Below, piece after piece: positions 17,334 to 25,154 of a stretch of 38,341 nt of DNA. Positions within the stretch are counted from its first letter, which is position 1. Each line of letters begins with the position of its first letter. The notes beneath the pieces are model-generated. The model saw only the letters and a list, made by a program, of their open reading frames with translations. It did no database searches and was not told the DNA's origin. The DNA is from a virus, in the IMG/VR virus record IMGVR_UViG_3300027849_000023, positions 1 to 38,341 of that record; one strand, given 5' to 3'. The translations under genes and the position numbers were made by a program.

Positions 17334-17543
17334 TTATGAAGGTAAGTTGTTCATATACTTACCACCTTCTCTAACTTCCCCTGCTAATTGGGTAGGTTGT
17401 GGTTCTCCTTTTACGTAAGGTTTACCATCTAAAGAATAGTCAAAGTGTAATTTAGAAATTTGTTGATCTGTTGGGGTTGGAGAACTTCCATTAAGTCCTG
17501 TTAATGTTGAGTCTCCGCTTTCAAGTTTTTTTAATATACTCAT
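17334..17543 (-). CDS. Small hypothetical tail-region protein
   Basis: The protein has 69 residues, is Gly/Ser/Pro/Thr-rich and contains no Cys, signal or membrane segment. It begins with an amphipathic MSILKKLES and ends with KYMNNLPS. It has its own late motif 15 bases upstream of the ATG and is followed three bases later by the tube-cap-like gene. A short, disordered protein between tape measure and baseplate genes may be a chaperone or a minor baseplate component. No family is recognised. Confidence 0.6.
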   Translation of the reverse strand: MSILKKLESGDSTLTGLNGSSPTPTDQQISKLHFDYSLDGKPYVKGEPQPTQLAGEVREGGKYMNNLPS

Positions 17544-17558
17544 GATTATTGATTTTTA

Positions 17559-17568
17559 TTATAAATAT
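17559..17568 (-). promoter_or_regulatory. Late motif before the 69-residue protein gene
   Basis: Exact copy of ATATTTATAA on the coding strand, extended as AATATTTATAATAAAA. It lies 15 bases before the ATG at 17543, in the short gap after the tape measure gene. Confidence 0.65.
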
Positions 17569-17572
17569 TATA

Positions 17573-19876
17573 TTATTGTATTTGTATTACTCCTGGGTTT
17601 GCTATTACAGGTCTTGATCTTTGGTCTCGAACTAAGGATTCTAATAATCCTTCCATTCTACTATTATCTGCTGGGGCTGGCATTTGTATTTCGCCCGCAC
17701 CCGCTGACATAACGTCGTCACCTTTTGGAAATAAATTAGTTCCTGCTATAACTGTATCTTTGTTATTTAATGCTATTGCTCCTTCTGGGCCCATTAAAGT
17801 ACGGTTACCATACCCCCCACCATTTTTACCTGGTGACATCACATCATCTCCAGTTAAATATTTAGCTGCCATTGAAGCAATACCTGCTGCTGCAATAATA
17901 CCTAAAGGAATCCCAATTCCAAATGGTATTTTAGAGAATGAAGATATAGCACTAAAAATAGCTGTACCTACAGTTTTAACTAAACCTTTTGATTCTAAAA
18001 GATTTCGTTTTCCTTGTATTCCTAGCTGAACTGCTTGTATGCCTGCAATTACTCCCTGGGTTACTTGTATACCTTTAGATATAGCATAATAAGCTGTATA
18101 TGCTCCAACTATAGTAGCAATAATAGCCGACATAACACTTAATTCCTCATTTGTGCCTGCTATAAACCCAAATGCTTCTGATACGCTGTCACCTATAACT
18201 TTAAAACCTTCTGTGATTGGCATTAATAATATTCCTAGTGCAGCTATTGCTGGGATTAATATATCTACTATAGGTGCTACAATTTGAAGAATAGGGCCTG
18301 CTAAACCAATAAATACTTGTTTTAATTTATCCACTGCTGCTGCTAAATTTTCTTGAACACTAACTTGTTTCTTTAAATCAGATACACTTTGTTTTGCTAA
18401 TTTTGCTTTTATTTGATCTTGTGATAAACCTTTAGCTTGTAAGTCATTAATTTGAGTTTCTCTTAAAGCTACTTCTTCTCCTGATAAACCTACTAATTGT
18501 TCTTGGGTAAATAACATTTGACCTAATTCTTCTCTACCCATTCCTACAGCTCCAGCTAATGCCTCCTGTTCTATTCTATTCATAGAGGCAAATTCCGCTG
18601 CTGTTCCTGCTTGTTCTGCTATTTCTTTGGCTACCGTAGCTAAATCGTTATTTAGAGCCGCGGTTCTTGCTTTTTCTAAATTAATATCTTTTCCTAATAA
18701 TAATTCTGCTTCTAATTCTTTTGAAATTGAAGATTCGAAATCAAGTAAACTACCTGCTATGTCATCAACTTTACCTAATTCTAAACCTAATGATTTAGCA
18801 ACACTTACTGCCTTACCTATTTCACTAGCACTCATTCCAAGTGATATTGTAGTAGCAGCTGATACTTTGCTTATGTCTTTTAATACTTCCTTTTCATTTA
18901 AGGATACTCCTAATTTTGTTCCTTGTATTTTAGCTTGTGCTAAAATTTCACCTGTATTTGATTTTAAATCCCCACCTGTAGCATTTGTGATAGCATTAAC
19001 TCCTTTTAATTCTTCATATGTTAACCCTGCATATTTATGCATTTGTTGGAAAAATACTAAATTTTCATCTACAGTAGTGTTAGTAATACCTAATTCTGAA
19101 TTTATTGCCATTAAGGCTTCACCTAATCCCTTAGCTGTTAATTTAGCTGACATTGAGGTAGTAGCTACCTTTTGCATTTCATTTTGCAATTGAGCAGCTT
19201 CGTGATATGTAAGATTCATACCTTTAGCCATCTCACCGACTTGTTTATCGGTTGCAACTACTGCTTTATATAAAGCTACCATTGCTAACTCACCTAATCT
19301 TTGAACACTTACTATATCTTTAAAATTTCCAGATAATAATGCAGATAAGGTACCTGTTTTATCTATTTCATCAGCAGCAGATTTTAAATTATCCCTAAAT
19401 ATTTCGGTTAAAGATTTACTCTTTTGTAGTTTTTTAAACCTAATTTCTAACTTTTTATTTATTGCTTCTTGGGCATCTATTTCTGAAAGCTCAGAGGTTA
19501 AAAGTTCTTTCTGTTTGTCCGTTAACTTACCAGCTAACATTTCTTGTTTTACTAGTAATCTTGCTTTACTAAAAGCTATTTGTTCGGAAGATTTAGCTAA
19601 GTCTGCTTGGGTTGCTAACCCTAAACTAACTTTAGTTCCTAAATCTATTAAATTGTTTGTATTTTTTACTACTGCTTTAAGATCAGCAGCTAAACCACGT
19701 TGCAGGGTTTTACCTATAATTTCTACACCACTATTAAGTGCATCTGCCCCATCAACCGCGTCTTCAAATGATGCAACTAACTTATCCCCAATGCTACTAA
19801 CGGCATCTAGGATATAACCTAATTCTTCATTGATTTTTTTGGCTTCCTTTTGACCCTTACCATCACCTATAGGCAT
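17573..19876 (-). CDS. Tail tape measure protein
   Basis: The protein has 767 residues and is mostly long helix, rich in Ala, Lys, Glu and Leu. Hydrophobic segments lie near 520-555 (GLAGPILQIVAPIVDILIPA), about 585-600, and 655-675 (GIGIPLGIIAAAGIASMAA). These are typical for a tape measure that spans the tail tube and is ejected into the host envelope. The C-terminal tail carries two short repeats, GDDVMSPG and GDDVMSAG, around a segment with GPEGAIALNNKDTVIAGTNLF. Length sets tail length in this family; at roughly 0.15 nm per residue the tail would be about as long as that of T4. It follows the gp26-like/frameshift pair, the classical place for this gene. Confidence 0.85.
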   Translation of the reverse strand: MPIGDGKGQKEAKKINEELGYILDAVSSIGDKLVASFEDAVDGADALNSGVEIIGKTLQRGLAADLKAVVKNTNNLIDLGTKVSLGLATQADLAKSSEQIAFSKARLLVKQEMLAGKLTDKQKELLTSELSEIDAQEAINKKLEIRFKKLQKSKSLTEIFRDNLKSAADEIDKTGTLSALLSGNFKDIVSVQRLGELAMVALYKAVVATDKQVGEMAKGMNLTYHEAAQLQNEMQKVATTSMSAKLTAKGLGEALMAINSELGITNTTVDENLVFFQQMHKYAGLTYEELKGVNAITNATGGDLKSNTGEILAQAKIQGTKLGVSLNEKEVLKDISKVSAATTISLGMSASEIGKAVSVAKSLGLELGKVDDIAGSLLDFESSISKELEAELLLGKDINLEKARTAALNNDLATVAKEIAEQAGTAAEFASMNRIEQEALAGAVGMGREELGQMLFTQEQLVGLSGEEVALRETQINDLQAKGLSQDQIKAKLAKQSVSDLKKQVSVQENLAAAVDKLKQVFIGLAGPILQIVAPIVDILIPAIAALGILLMPITEGFKVIGDSVSEAFGFIAGTNEELSVMSAIIATIVGAYTAYYAISKGIQVTQGVIAGIQAVQLGIQGKRNLLESKGLVKTVGTAIFSAISSFSKIPFGIGIPLGIIAAAGIASMAAKYLTGDDVMSPGKNGGGYGNRTLMGPEGAIALNNKDTVIAGTNLFPKGDDVMSAGAGEIQMPAPADNSRMEGLLESLVRDQRSRPVIANPGVIQIQ

Positions 19877-19901
19877 AGTTATAATATTTTTTAGTTATAT
19901 G

Positions 19902-19911
19902 TTATAAATAT
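19902..19911 (-). promoter_or_regulatory. Late motif before the tape measure gene
   Basis: Exact copy of ATATTTATAA on the coding strand, extended as TAATATTTATAACATATAA. It lies 25 bases before the ATG at 19876. Confidence 0.65.
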
Positions 19912-19922
19912 TAAAAAAAAAT

Positions 19923-20228
19923 TTATTTATAACCACTTTTACCTTTAAAACTATTATCACCCTTTAAAAAGTCTGGAGTGTTTACTTTACCTTCTGAGTC
20001 TATTACATTTGATTGACCATTTGAGTTTGAGGCATCTTTTTGTGCTTTTGATTCTTGTTCATAAAATTCACTTATTTGATGAAAAGTATATTTTCTTAAC
20101 CAAAGAGGCATATTATATACAGTTTGATGGTCATAACCACCTTTACCGTGAAATACTATTTCGTGAATTTGTTTAAATATGGATAATCTAATATTAGAGG
20201 CTGTTTCCGAGCTCAGGCCAAAAAAAGT
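19923..20228 (-). CDS. gp51-like tail/baseplate assembly segment in the +1 frame (no clear start of its own)
   Basis: This frame opens directly after a TAA at 20231-20229 and runs to the stop at 19923. The first ATG (20111) would give only 62 residues, but about 33 codons before it read like protein and share its style (IFKQIHEIVFHGKGGYDHQ, then YNMPLWLRKYTFHQISEFYEQE). There is no ATG, GTG or TTG start in that upstream part; only a CTG. The simplest reading is that ribosomes translating the gp26-like gene shift +1 on the T7 run at 20226-20220 and enter this frame, giving a 336-residue fusion. In T4, gene 51 (hub assembly) follows and overlaps gene 26. The tail after residue 70 is polar and probably flexible. 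Confidence 0.6.
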   Translation of the reverse strand, partial: TFFGLSSETASNIRLSIFKQIHEIVFHGKGGYDHQTVYNMPLWLRKYTFHQISEFYEQESKAQKDASNSNGQSNVIDSEGKVNTPDFLKGDNSFKGKSGYK

Positions 20229-20934
20229 TTAGGCCAATTGAGACCTCTACCTCCTTCCCGTTATCCAATACATAGGATAAATCTACATCCGGGGATGTAG
20301 TTTTAATGTGATCTCTAAAAGCTCTAGCATCTCTAGCTAAAAAGCCATTATCTACGAATTCTCTAACGGTTTTTTTCTCTGAATCCCCATTTACTGAAAG
20401 GATCATATATTTCATTCTAGTAGATAATTCTGCACTAGAATTTTTATCTAATTTTTTTAGACCTTGAACTTCTCTATTAATACTATTTTCATCATTCCCC
20501 GTTAATATTTTATAAGTTAAGTCAACTTTAGAATGGGGTAGTTTAAAACTAAATTCATTTTGACCCTCTGTTATTAAAGAAACGTCAAATTCTTTATTTT
20601 CTATCTGCCCTAAATCTATTGTATGTTCTTCTCCTGAAATCATAACTTTGTAATCAGCACCATATCCTAAAATACGGGTAGCTATCATTACAGCATTTTT
20701 ATCTCCTACTATTAGGTCTTTTTGGTTAACTCCTTCTGTTACTATTACAGAATCTATTAACTTATCAATTACTGTTCCATTTTTAATATATGCCGAGTTA
20801 GTAAGAATATCTTCTTCTTTAGCAGTCATATATTTTACTTCTACTTTACCACTACGTAATATGTGTTCTTTAGGATAAACTAATCCTTTGGAGGGTAAAT
20901 CTACTGTTTCAGTAGGAAATTTAAATTCACTCAT
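20194..20934 (-). CDS. 26: Baseplate/tail assembly protein, gp26-like
   Basis: The protein has 246 residues. It opens with FKFPTETVDLPSKGLVYP, followed by VEVKYMTAKEEDILTN and a region with DKNAVMIATRILGYGADY; this order is typical of the T4 baseplate gp26 family, where an MT-x-x-EED-type segment follows a LPSKG start. The region near residue 160-190 is charged and helical. Located just upstream of the tape measure gene, it fills the position of tail assembly chaperones. Eight residues before its stop the mRNA has the run A-AAC-UUU-UUU-UGG, where a +1 shift would extend the protein by 98 residues. No late motif precedes it; the terminator after the tail tube gene lies 46 bases upstream. Confidence 0.75.
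   Translation of the reverse strand: MSEFKFPTETVDLPSKGLVYPKEHILRSGKVEVKYMTAKEEDILTNSAYIKNGTVIDKLIDSVIVTEGVNQKDLIVGDKNAVMIATRILGYGADYKVMISGEEHTIDLGQIENKEFDVSLITEGQNEFSFKLPHSKVDLTYKILTGNDENSINREVQGLKKLDKNSSAELSTRMKYMILSVNGDSEKKTVREFVDNGFLARDARAFRDHIKTTSPDVDLSYVLDNGKEVEVSIGLNFFWPELGNSL
20217..20231 (-). promoter_or_regulatory. Candidate +1 programmed frameshift site
   Basis: On the coding strand TAAACTTTTTTTGGC. In the gp26-like frame it reads AAC TTT TTT TGG. A +1 slip of the Phe tRNA from TTT to the overlapping TTT leads to GGC and into the open downstream frame. The overlap between the two frames is only about 35 bases and contains this run. A -1 slip would instead reach TGA after two codons. 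Confidence 0.5.
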
Positions 20935-20979
20935 AATCTTTATTTAATTAAAACTTTGTTCGTGTATACATATGTAATA

Positions 20980-21007
20980 TAAAAAAAAGCCTGGCGTAAG
21001 CCAAGCT
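20980..21007 (-). terminator. Intrinsic terminator after the tail tube gene
   Basis: On the minus strand AGCTTGGC (21007-21000), loop TTAC, GCCAGGCT (20995-20988), then eight T residues (20988-20981). All eight pairs form in RNA, with one U-G wobble; on the plus strand the stem would have a C-A mismatch. This shows that the functional direction is minus. Confidence 0.8.
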
Positions 21008-21032
21008 ATTTTTAAAAATATGTTAATTTCTT

Positions 21033-21521
21033 TTAGAAATTTAAAACACAGTAATCTGGTTGTACAGTTAATTGTATTTCTTGTGCAGCATTTTCAGTAT
21101 CCCAATTGAAATCTCCAAAGTTAGCTTCTGTAATTAAAGCTCCTTTAATGACCCATTCAGATACGATATCACCTACAGGTCCTAATACGTTCATAGTTAA
21201 ATCTTTTTTATAGAAATCACTATATCCATCTCTACCTGTTACTGATTCATGATGTAATCTGACCCACTCCATACATGCTTGAGCACCACTAGGAGTAATT
21301 GGATCAAATAACGTCATTTGAATTGTTCCCCAAGTTGTTTTTCCTTTAACAAACCTTTGAACGTTTATATGATTTAAAGGTACTGTTCCTTGAGTTAGTG
21401 TTACAGCTCCGATTCCCTTAATTTGATAAGAAGGAATTCCATCTACATACATTATGAATCTATTCTTTTGTTTAGGTTCAAAAGCTGTGAAAAATATTTC
21501 GTTTGGGTCTAATACTGCCAT
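21033..21521 (-). CDS. 19: Tail tube protein, gp19-like
   Basis: The protein has 162 residues, close to the 163 of T4 gp19. Motifs include NRFIMYVDGIPSYQIKG near the start, WGTIQMTLFDPITPSGAQACMEWVR in the middle and LTVQPDYCVLNF at the end, all typical of the tail tube family. Subunits stack as hexamers to form the inner tube through which DNA passes. The gene follows the sheath gene, as in T4 (18-19), has its own late motif 21 bases upstream and ends with a strong terminator. This suggests high, separately tuned expression. Confidence 0.9.
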   Translation of the reverse strand: MAVLDPNEIFFTAFEPKQKNRFIMYVDGIPSYQIKGIGAVTLTQGTVPLNHINVQRFVKGKTTWGTIQMTLFDPITPSGAQACMEWVRLHHESVTGRDGYSDFYKKDLTMNVLGPVGDIVSEWVIKGALITEANFGDFNWDTENAAQEIQLTVQPDYCVLNF

Positions 21522-21542
21522 TTTATTATTTTATTTATTTTA

Positions 21543-21552
21543 TTATAAATAT
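21543..21552 (-). promoter_or_regulatory. Late motif before the tail tube gene
   Basis: Exact copy of ATATTTATAA on the coding strand, extended as GAATATTTATAATAAAATAA. It lies 21 bases before the ATG at 21521. Confidence 0.65.
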
Positions 21553-21567
21553 TCTGTCTTTTAGTTT

Positions 21568-23340
21568 TTATGCAGGGAAATCAACTCCTGTTGGTAATAC
21601 ATTGAAATCTAGGATTATGAATTCTGCTGTTTTAGTTGGTTGTAAATAAATAGCACCTACTAATTCGTTTCTATCAATAACATCCGGTGTATTGTTAGTT
21701 TCGTTCATTACAACTTTAAACGCGTATAAACCTTGTCTTTGTTGTACTGATTCCAAGTATGGGTTAACTTGTGTCAAGAAGTTATTTCTTGTACTAATTG
21801 TATTTTGCTCAAACACTAAGTTATCTGATACTTGTACTATAAATGATTTAACTGCTATTAACAATCTTCTTACATTTACTCTATCTAATGCACTTGCTCT
21901 ACGTTGTAATGTTTTTTGTCCAAATACTACAACTCCACTTGCTGGAAATGTTGCTATTGGATTTACATTTCCACTATATAAAGTGTCTCTTTGTCCTGAT
22001 GTTAATCTTTGTTCTGCTCTAATAACATTTCCTAAAGCACCTCTAACTAAGCCTGCTGGTGCAAACCATGGTTCAGATGATGCGTCTGTAAATGAATATA
22101 CGCCTGGAATAAACGCTGACGCTGGGGACCAAGTGGTCATGCCGCTAGTCGGGTCTATTGCTTGTAACCACGGCCAATACGCAGCTGCATAACTTGAATC
22201 AAATGCTGTAGCACTTGCTACTGTTTGTGATACTGTTTTACCATATGCTGATGGGTCAACTACTGTTATACAATCTTGTCTATTTTCTGCTAATGCTACT
22301 AATGAATTAACTTGAACTAACGAGGTTGTAAATGATGAATCTCCAATTAATCCTGGTGCAACTACTACATTAAAATTATAATCATCTTTATTGTTAAGTA
22401 AAGATATTGATGCTGAGTAATCTGTTGCCGTTAATCCCTGTATATTCGTGTCTGTTATCGCGCTATTAAATTTAGCTGGCGACATTGATGCTTGAACATT
22501 TTCTCCTGTTGCTCCCGTGAATGATCCTGAAGATGCTACTGGGATGAATTTTGAATATAATGTTCCTGCTGATCCGCTACTTACTCCTCCAGCATTGTTG
22601 AAGAAATTTGGTGTTGGAGTTAATACAGATTTAACATTAATATATCTACTTCTATTTAAGAAATCTCCTGTTGCTTTTACGTAATAATCTGCTCCATCTT
22701 GAGCTATTTCGTAAGTAGTGTTACCTAATACTCTTGCAATATAGTTTGGTTGAAACGGATCTAATGATAAATCATTCCATGTTTCTAAAATTGATGGTGA
22801 GTTTGAAGTATCATTACCTTGTCTTACTATTATAGAGAAAGTACCTGATCCTGTATTAACACCAGCAATTTGCCATCTAACGTTATCTGCTGAACCTAAT
22901 GATAAAGTACCTGATGCTGCATCCGCTGTTTGGTAATTATTCATTATAGTTCCTTCAGAAATTGTTTGTAATACAATAGATTCTGATGTTTCAGTATTCA
23001 TGATACCACTATTTCCAGATCCTGCAGTACTACCTGAAGTAAATGCTGGAGCGAAATCACCATGAGTAACTCTTGTTACTAATAATGAAGTTCCACCTTG
23101 TCTAAAATAATTGTTAGCCGCCGTAGAGGTTAAGTAAGAATATTGTAGAGAAGCACTTTCAACTGTTTGACCAAATATTGCTTGGTATTCACTGAATGAA
23201 GTAACTAATGTAGGCTTTTCTACAGGTCCTTTTACTGCTGGTCCTATGATTGCTGCACCGAAATTTAATGGGTTTTGTTGGATAAATGATTGATCATTTT
23301 CTCTTGCCAATACGCCTGGAGATATTAATGTTTCTGCCAT
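21568..23340 (-). CDS. 18: Tail sheath protein, gp18-like
   Basis: The protein has 590 residues. The N-terminus (SPGVLARENDQSF, then GAAIIGPAVKGPVEKPTLVTS and FSEYQAIFG) is characteristic of contractile sheath proteins. The C-terminal part contains the conserved sheath core: VVFGQKTLQRRASALDRVNVRRLL, FVFEQN-type helix, and an end with ELVGAIYLQPTKTAEFIILDFNVLP. The middle (about 90-330) is a Ser/Thr/Gly-rich variable domain exposed on the tail. It forms the sheath that contracts on infection. The gene has a late motif 32 bases upstream and precedes the tube gene. Confidence 0.93.
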   Translation of the reverse strand: MAETLISPGVLARENDQSFIQQNPLNFGAAIIGPAVKGPVEKPTLVTSFSEYQAIFGQTVESASLQYSYLTSTAANNYFRQGGTSLLVTRVTHGDFAPAFTSGSTAGSGNSGIMNTETSESIVLQTISEGTIMNNYQTADAASGTLSLGSADNVRWQIAGVNTGSGTFSIIVRQGNDTSNSPSILETWNDLSLDPFQPNYIARVLGNTTYEIAQDGADYYVKATGDFLNRSRYINVKSVLTPTPNFFNNAGGVSSGSAGTLYSKFIPVASSGSFTGATGENVQASMSPAKFNSAITDTNIQGLTATDYSASISLLNNKDDYNFNVVVAPGLIGDSSFTTSLVQVNSLVALAENRQDCITVVDPSAYGKTVSQTVASATAFDSSYAAAYWPWLQAIDPTSGMTTWSPASAFIPGVYSFTDASSEPWFAPAGLVRGALGNVIRAEQRLTSGQRDTLYSGNVNPIATFPASGVVVFGQKTLQRRASALDRVNVRRLLIAVKSFIVQVSDNLVFEQNTISTRNNFLTQVNPYLESVQQRQGLYAFKVVMNETNNTPDVIDRNELVGAIYLQPTKTAEFIILDFNVLPTGVDFPA

Positions 23341-23372
23341 TGCTTTATATTATATATTAAAGTATTATTTTG

Positions 23373-23382
23373 TTATAAATAT
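23373..23382 (-). promoter_or_regulatory. Late motif before the tail sheath gene
   Basis: Exact copy of ATATTTATAA on the coding strand, extended as TAATATTTATAACAAAATAA. It lies 32 bases before the ATG at 23340, the largest spacing seen. Confidence 0.65.
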
Positions 23383-23401
23383 TAGAAATTTCCTCAAAAG
23401 T

Positions 23402-23650
23402 CTATTCTATCGGACTTATTTCGCCATTTGTTAAATTTATGTTTCCACTGCCGTATTTTTCTTCTAATTCTTTAGCAGTAACATCTTGTTCTTTTTGAAG
23501 TTCTTTAAAATTTCTAAATAACTCCTCTTTTTTTTCACTTTGGACCATTTTATTTAATTCAATGGATCCTAAACTAAATATTATATCATTATTTTTGGTT
23601 TGATAACTATTTAGTAATTGTAACTCCTTTTCTGATAACTTTTTAGACAT
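23402..23650 (-). CDS. Small helical protein upstream of the sheath gene
   Basis: The protein has 82 residues, is rich in Lys, Glu and Leu and is predicted by eye to be almost entirely helical or coiled coil from residue 4 to about 66 (SEKELQLLNSYQTKNNDIIF, then KKEELFRNFKELQKEQ). The end is a short polar tail. It has its own late motif 16 bases upstream. The position between the gp15-like gene and the sheath gene suggests an assembly factor for the tail, but no T4 counterpart is recognised. Confidence 0.65.
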   Translation of the reverse strand: MSKKLSEKELQLLNSYQTKNNDIIFSLGSIELNKMVQSEKKEELFRNFKELQKEQDVTAKELEEKYGSGNINLTNGEISPIE

Positions 23651-23666
23651 AATGTATTATATTTGA

Positions 23667-23676
23667 TTATAAATAT
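23667..23676 (-). promoter_or_regulatory. Late motif before the 82-residue protein gene
   Basis: Exact copy of ATATTTATAA on the coding strand, extended as ATATATTTATAATCAAATA. It lies 16 bases before the ATG at 23650. Confidence 0.65.
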
Positions 23677-23693
23677 ATTTAAATTTTTTGAAA

Positions 23694-24638
23694 TTAATCT
23701 CTTATTCTACCATCTGTTGTAGGATTCCTTAAAGGTGAAGTATCTCTCATATCTCTTACGGCTTCTGTTGTAATTGTTACTTTAGCTTTAGAATTATACT
23801 TTTTCATTGCATTTAAATCTTTTTGTATAACATCAGGGATAATATAACCTCTTAATCTTATATTGAAAGTACCTTTAACAAGTCTGTCTTGACCCATTAT
23901 TAATTCTGTTGCTGTTGCGAATGAATCAATAAATGCTCTAAATTTATATCTTTCAGGATTACCCCAATATGAATCTGATGCATACTCACATGCTTCAATA
24001 ATCTTATTTAATTGAGACATATAATAAGTTTGTATAAGACAACTATATTCTAATGTTACATAATCCGGTTGTGCTACTACATGGTAGGATTCAACGGGTT
24101 TTCTATTGTTTAATAAAGAAAAATTATCATAAAAATTACTTGCACCATATGATTTAGACCATGTACCATATAAATTAGGTTGGTTAGAATCTAATTTGTT
24201 GGCTACTGATCTATCTTTAGTAATTGTATCTCTTTTAATTACAATAATAGGTAACATGATTGCATCTGATTTGTCTCTATAATATCCATCACGTTGAAAT
24301 GATTTCCATCTTTCAGGGGCACCATAAATTACGGGTACTTCTCTTCTAGTACCGTTTTGTATTACAAAAGGTTTAATTACATTTTGAAAGTAATAAAATA
24401 CAGCTTCATCTAAGTCTTGTATACCAACAGAATACTGTTTTGTTTTATCACCTTTAAAACTCATTTCTTCAGACCTGTTGTAACTTATTCCTGTATCTTG
24501 ATAATTAGCATTTTCATGCCCATCAGCAGAATTAGGATTAGTTAGAATACCTTGGTCTTCAATACCTTCAAAAGCTTTTTGCTTTGAAACAGATATTTGT
24601 TTTTGGGTTTTGGGTGTGGGTTTTCTAGGTTTTGCCAT
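23694..24638 (-). CDS. 15: Tail completion / sheath terminator protein, gp15-like
   Basis: The protein has 314 residues. A Lys/Gln/Pro-rich leader of about 75 residues precedes a core that matches the layout of T4 gp15: EVPVIYGAPERWKSFQRDG, LPIIVIKRDTI, then YVTLEYSCLIQTYYMSQLNKIIEAC, a segment RYKFRAFIDSFATATEL, and GTFNIRLRGYIIP. In T4, gp15 caps the tail tube and sheath and binds the neck. The gene overlaps the gp14-like gene by one base (TAATG). Order gp13, gp14, gp15 is kept, but here they follow the capsid gene instead of preceding the terminase. Confidence 0.75.
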   Translation of the reverse strand: MAKPRKPTPKTQKQISVSKQKAFEGIEDQGILTNPNSADGHENANYQDTGISYNRSEEMSFKGDKTKQYSVGIQDLDEAVFYYFQNVIKPFVIQNGTRREVPVIYGAPERWKSFQRDGYYRDKSDAIMLPIIVIKRDTITKDRSVANKLDSNQPNLYGTWSKSYGASNFYDNFSLLNNRKPVESYHVVAQPDYVTLEYSCLIQTYYMSQLNKIIEACEYASDSYWGNPERYKFRAFIDSFATATELIMGQDRLVKGTFNIRLRGYIIPDVIQKDLNAMKKYNSKAKVTITTEAVRDMRDTSPLRNPTTDGRIRD

Positions 24639-25153
24639 TACATTCTTTCTAAATATGGTGAAATTGCTACTTTGTCAGCAGGAATATAATAAGTTGAAAC
24701 TAATATTGATAAATTATTACCAAAACCTTCCAATCCAGGATTAAGTGGATTAACGTTATTTGGATATGCTGGGTTTTTACCTCCCCAATATTGGTTAGCT
24801 ACTGTACTTTGTACTCCATAATATGATTCTTGATATAAAACAATATCTCCAACTCTAGGTACAACGTCAGAATCTACTAAGTCATCTCTAAAGAAATAAA
24901 ACTCAATACCTTGACCAAATTGAACTCCTTCTATGTTATCAACATACTGTTGGTTTTCTCTGTTTATTAAAACGTTAAATATAAAGGGACCATTATAATA
25001 TTTTTCAGCGTCTGCTTCTCCGTATAAATTAACTTTAGTTTCTTCTAATTTAAACTGATATAAAGAACACTGTTGAGTAATAATATTACCCATCAGTTCT
25101 CTATTTAACTTTCTAACCAGAGACATATCTCTCTGGGTTGTGAACATTGCCAT
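24638..25153 (-). CDS. 14: Neck protein, gp14-like
   Basis: The protein has 171 residues, shorter than T4 gp14 (256). It contains the pattern of a neck protein: helical start RDMSLVRKLNRELMGNIITQ, then IEFYFFRDDLVDSDVVPRVGDIVLYQESYYGVQ, in which a polar segment leads into a GD-x-I/V-x-Y turn, as in gp14. It probably joins the portal-capped head to the tail together with the gp13-like protein. It starts one base after the gp13-like stop and overlaps the gp15-like start by one base, so translation is likely coupled. The assignment rests on pattern and gene order. Confidence 0.6.
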   Translation of the reverse strand: MAMFTTQRDMSLVRKLNRELMGNIITQQCSLYQFKLEETKVNLYGEADAEKYYNGPFIFNVLINRENQQYVDNIEGVQFGQGIEFYFFRDDLVDSDVVPRVGDIVLYQESYYGVQSTVANQYWGGKNPAYPNNVNPLNPGLEGFGNNLSILVSTYYIPADKVAISPYLERM

Positions 25154-25154
25154 A

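Noticed and set aside
18627-19193. Plus-strand frame of 188 codons
   Set aside because: It lies wholly inside the tape measure gene and its composition is that of an antisense shadow.
20111-20193. Independent 62-residue gene starting at ATG 20111
   Set aside because: The open frame upstream of this ATG reads as protein of the same style up to the gp26-like gene, so the ATG is more likely an internal Met; it cannot be fully excluded.
21692-22192. Plus-strand frame of 166 codons
   Set aside because: It lies inside the tail sheath gene, which is well supported on the other strand.
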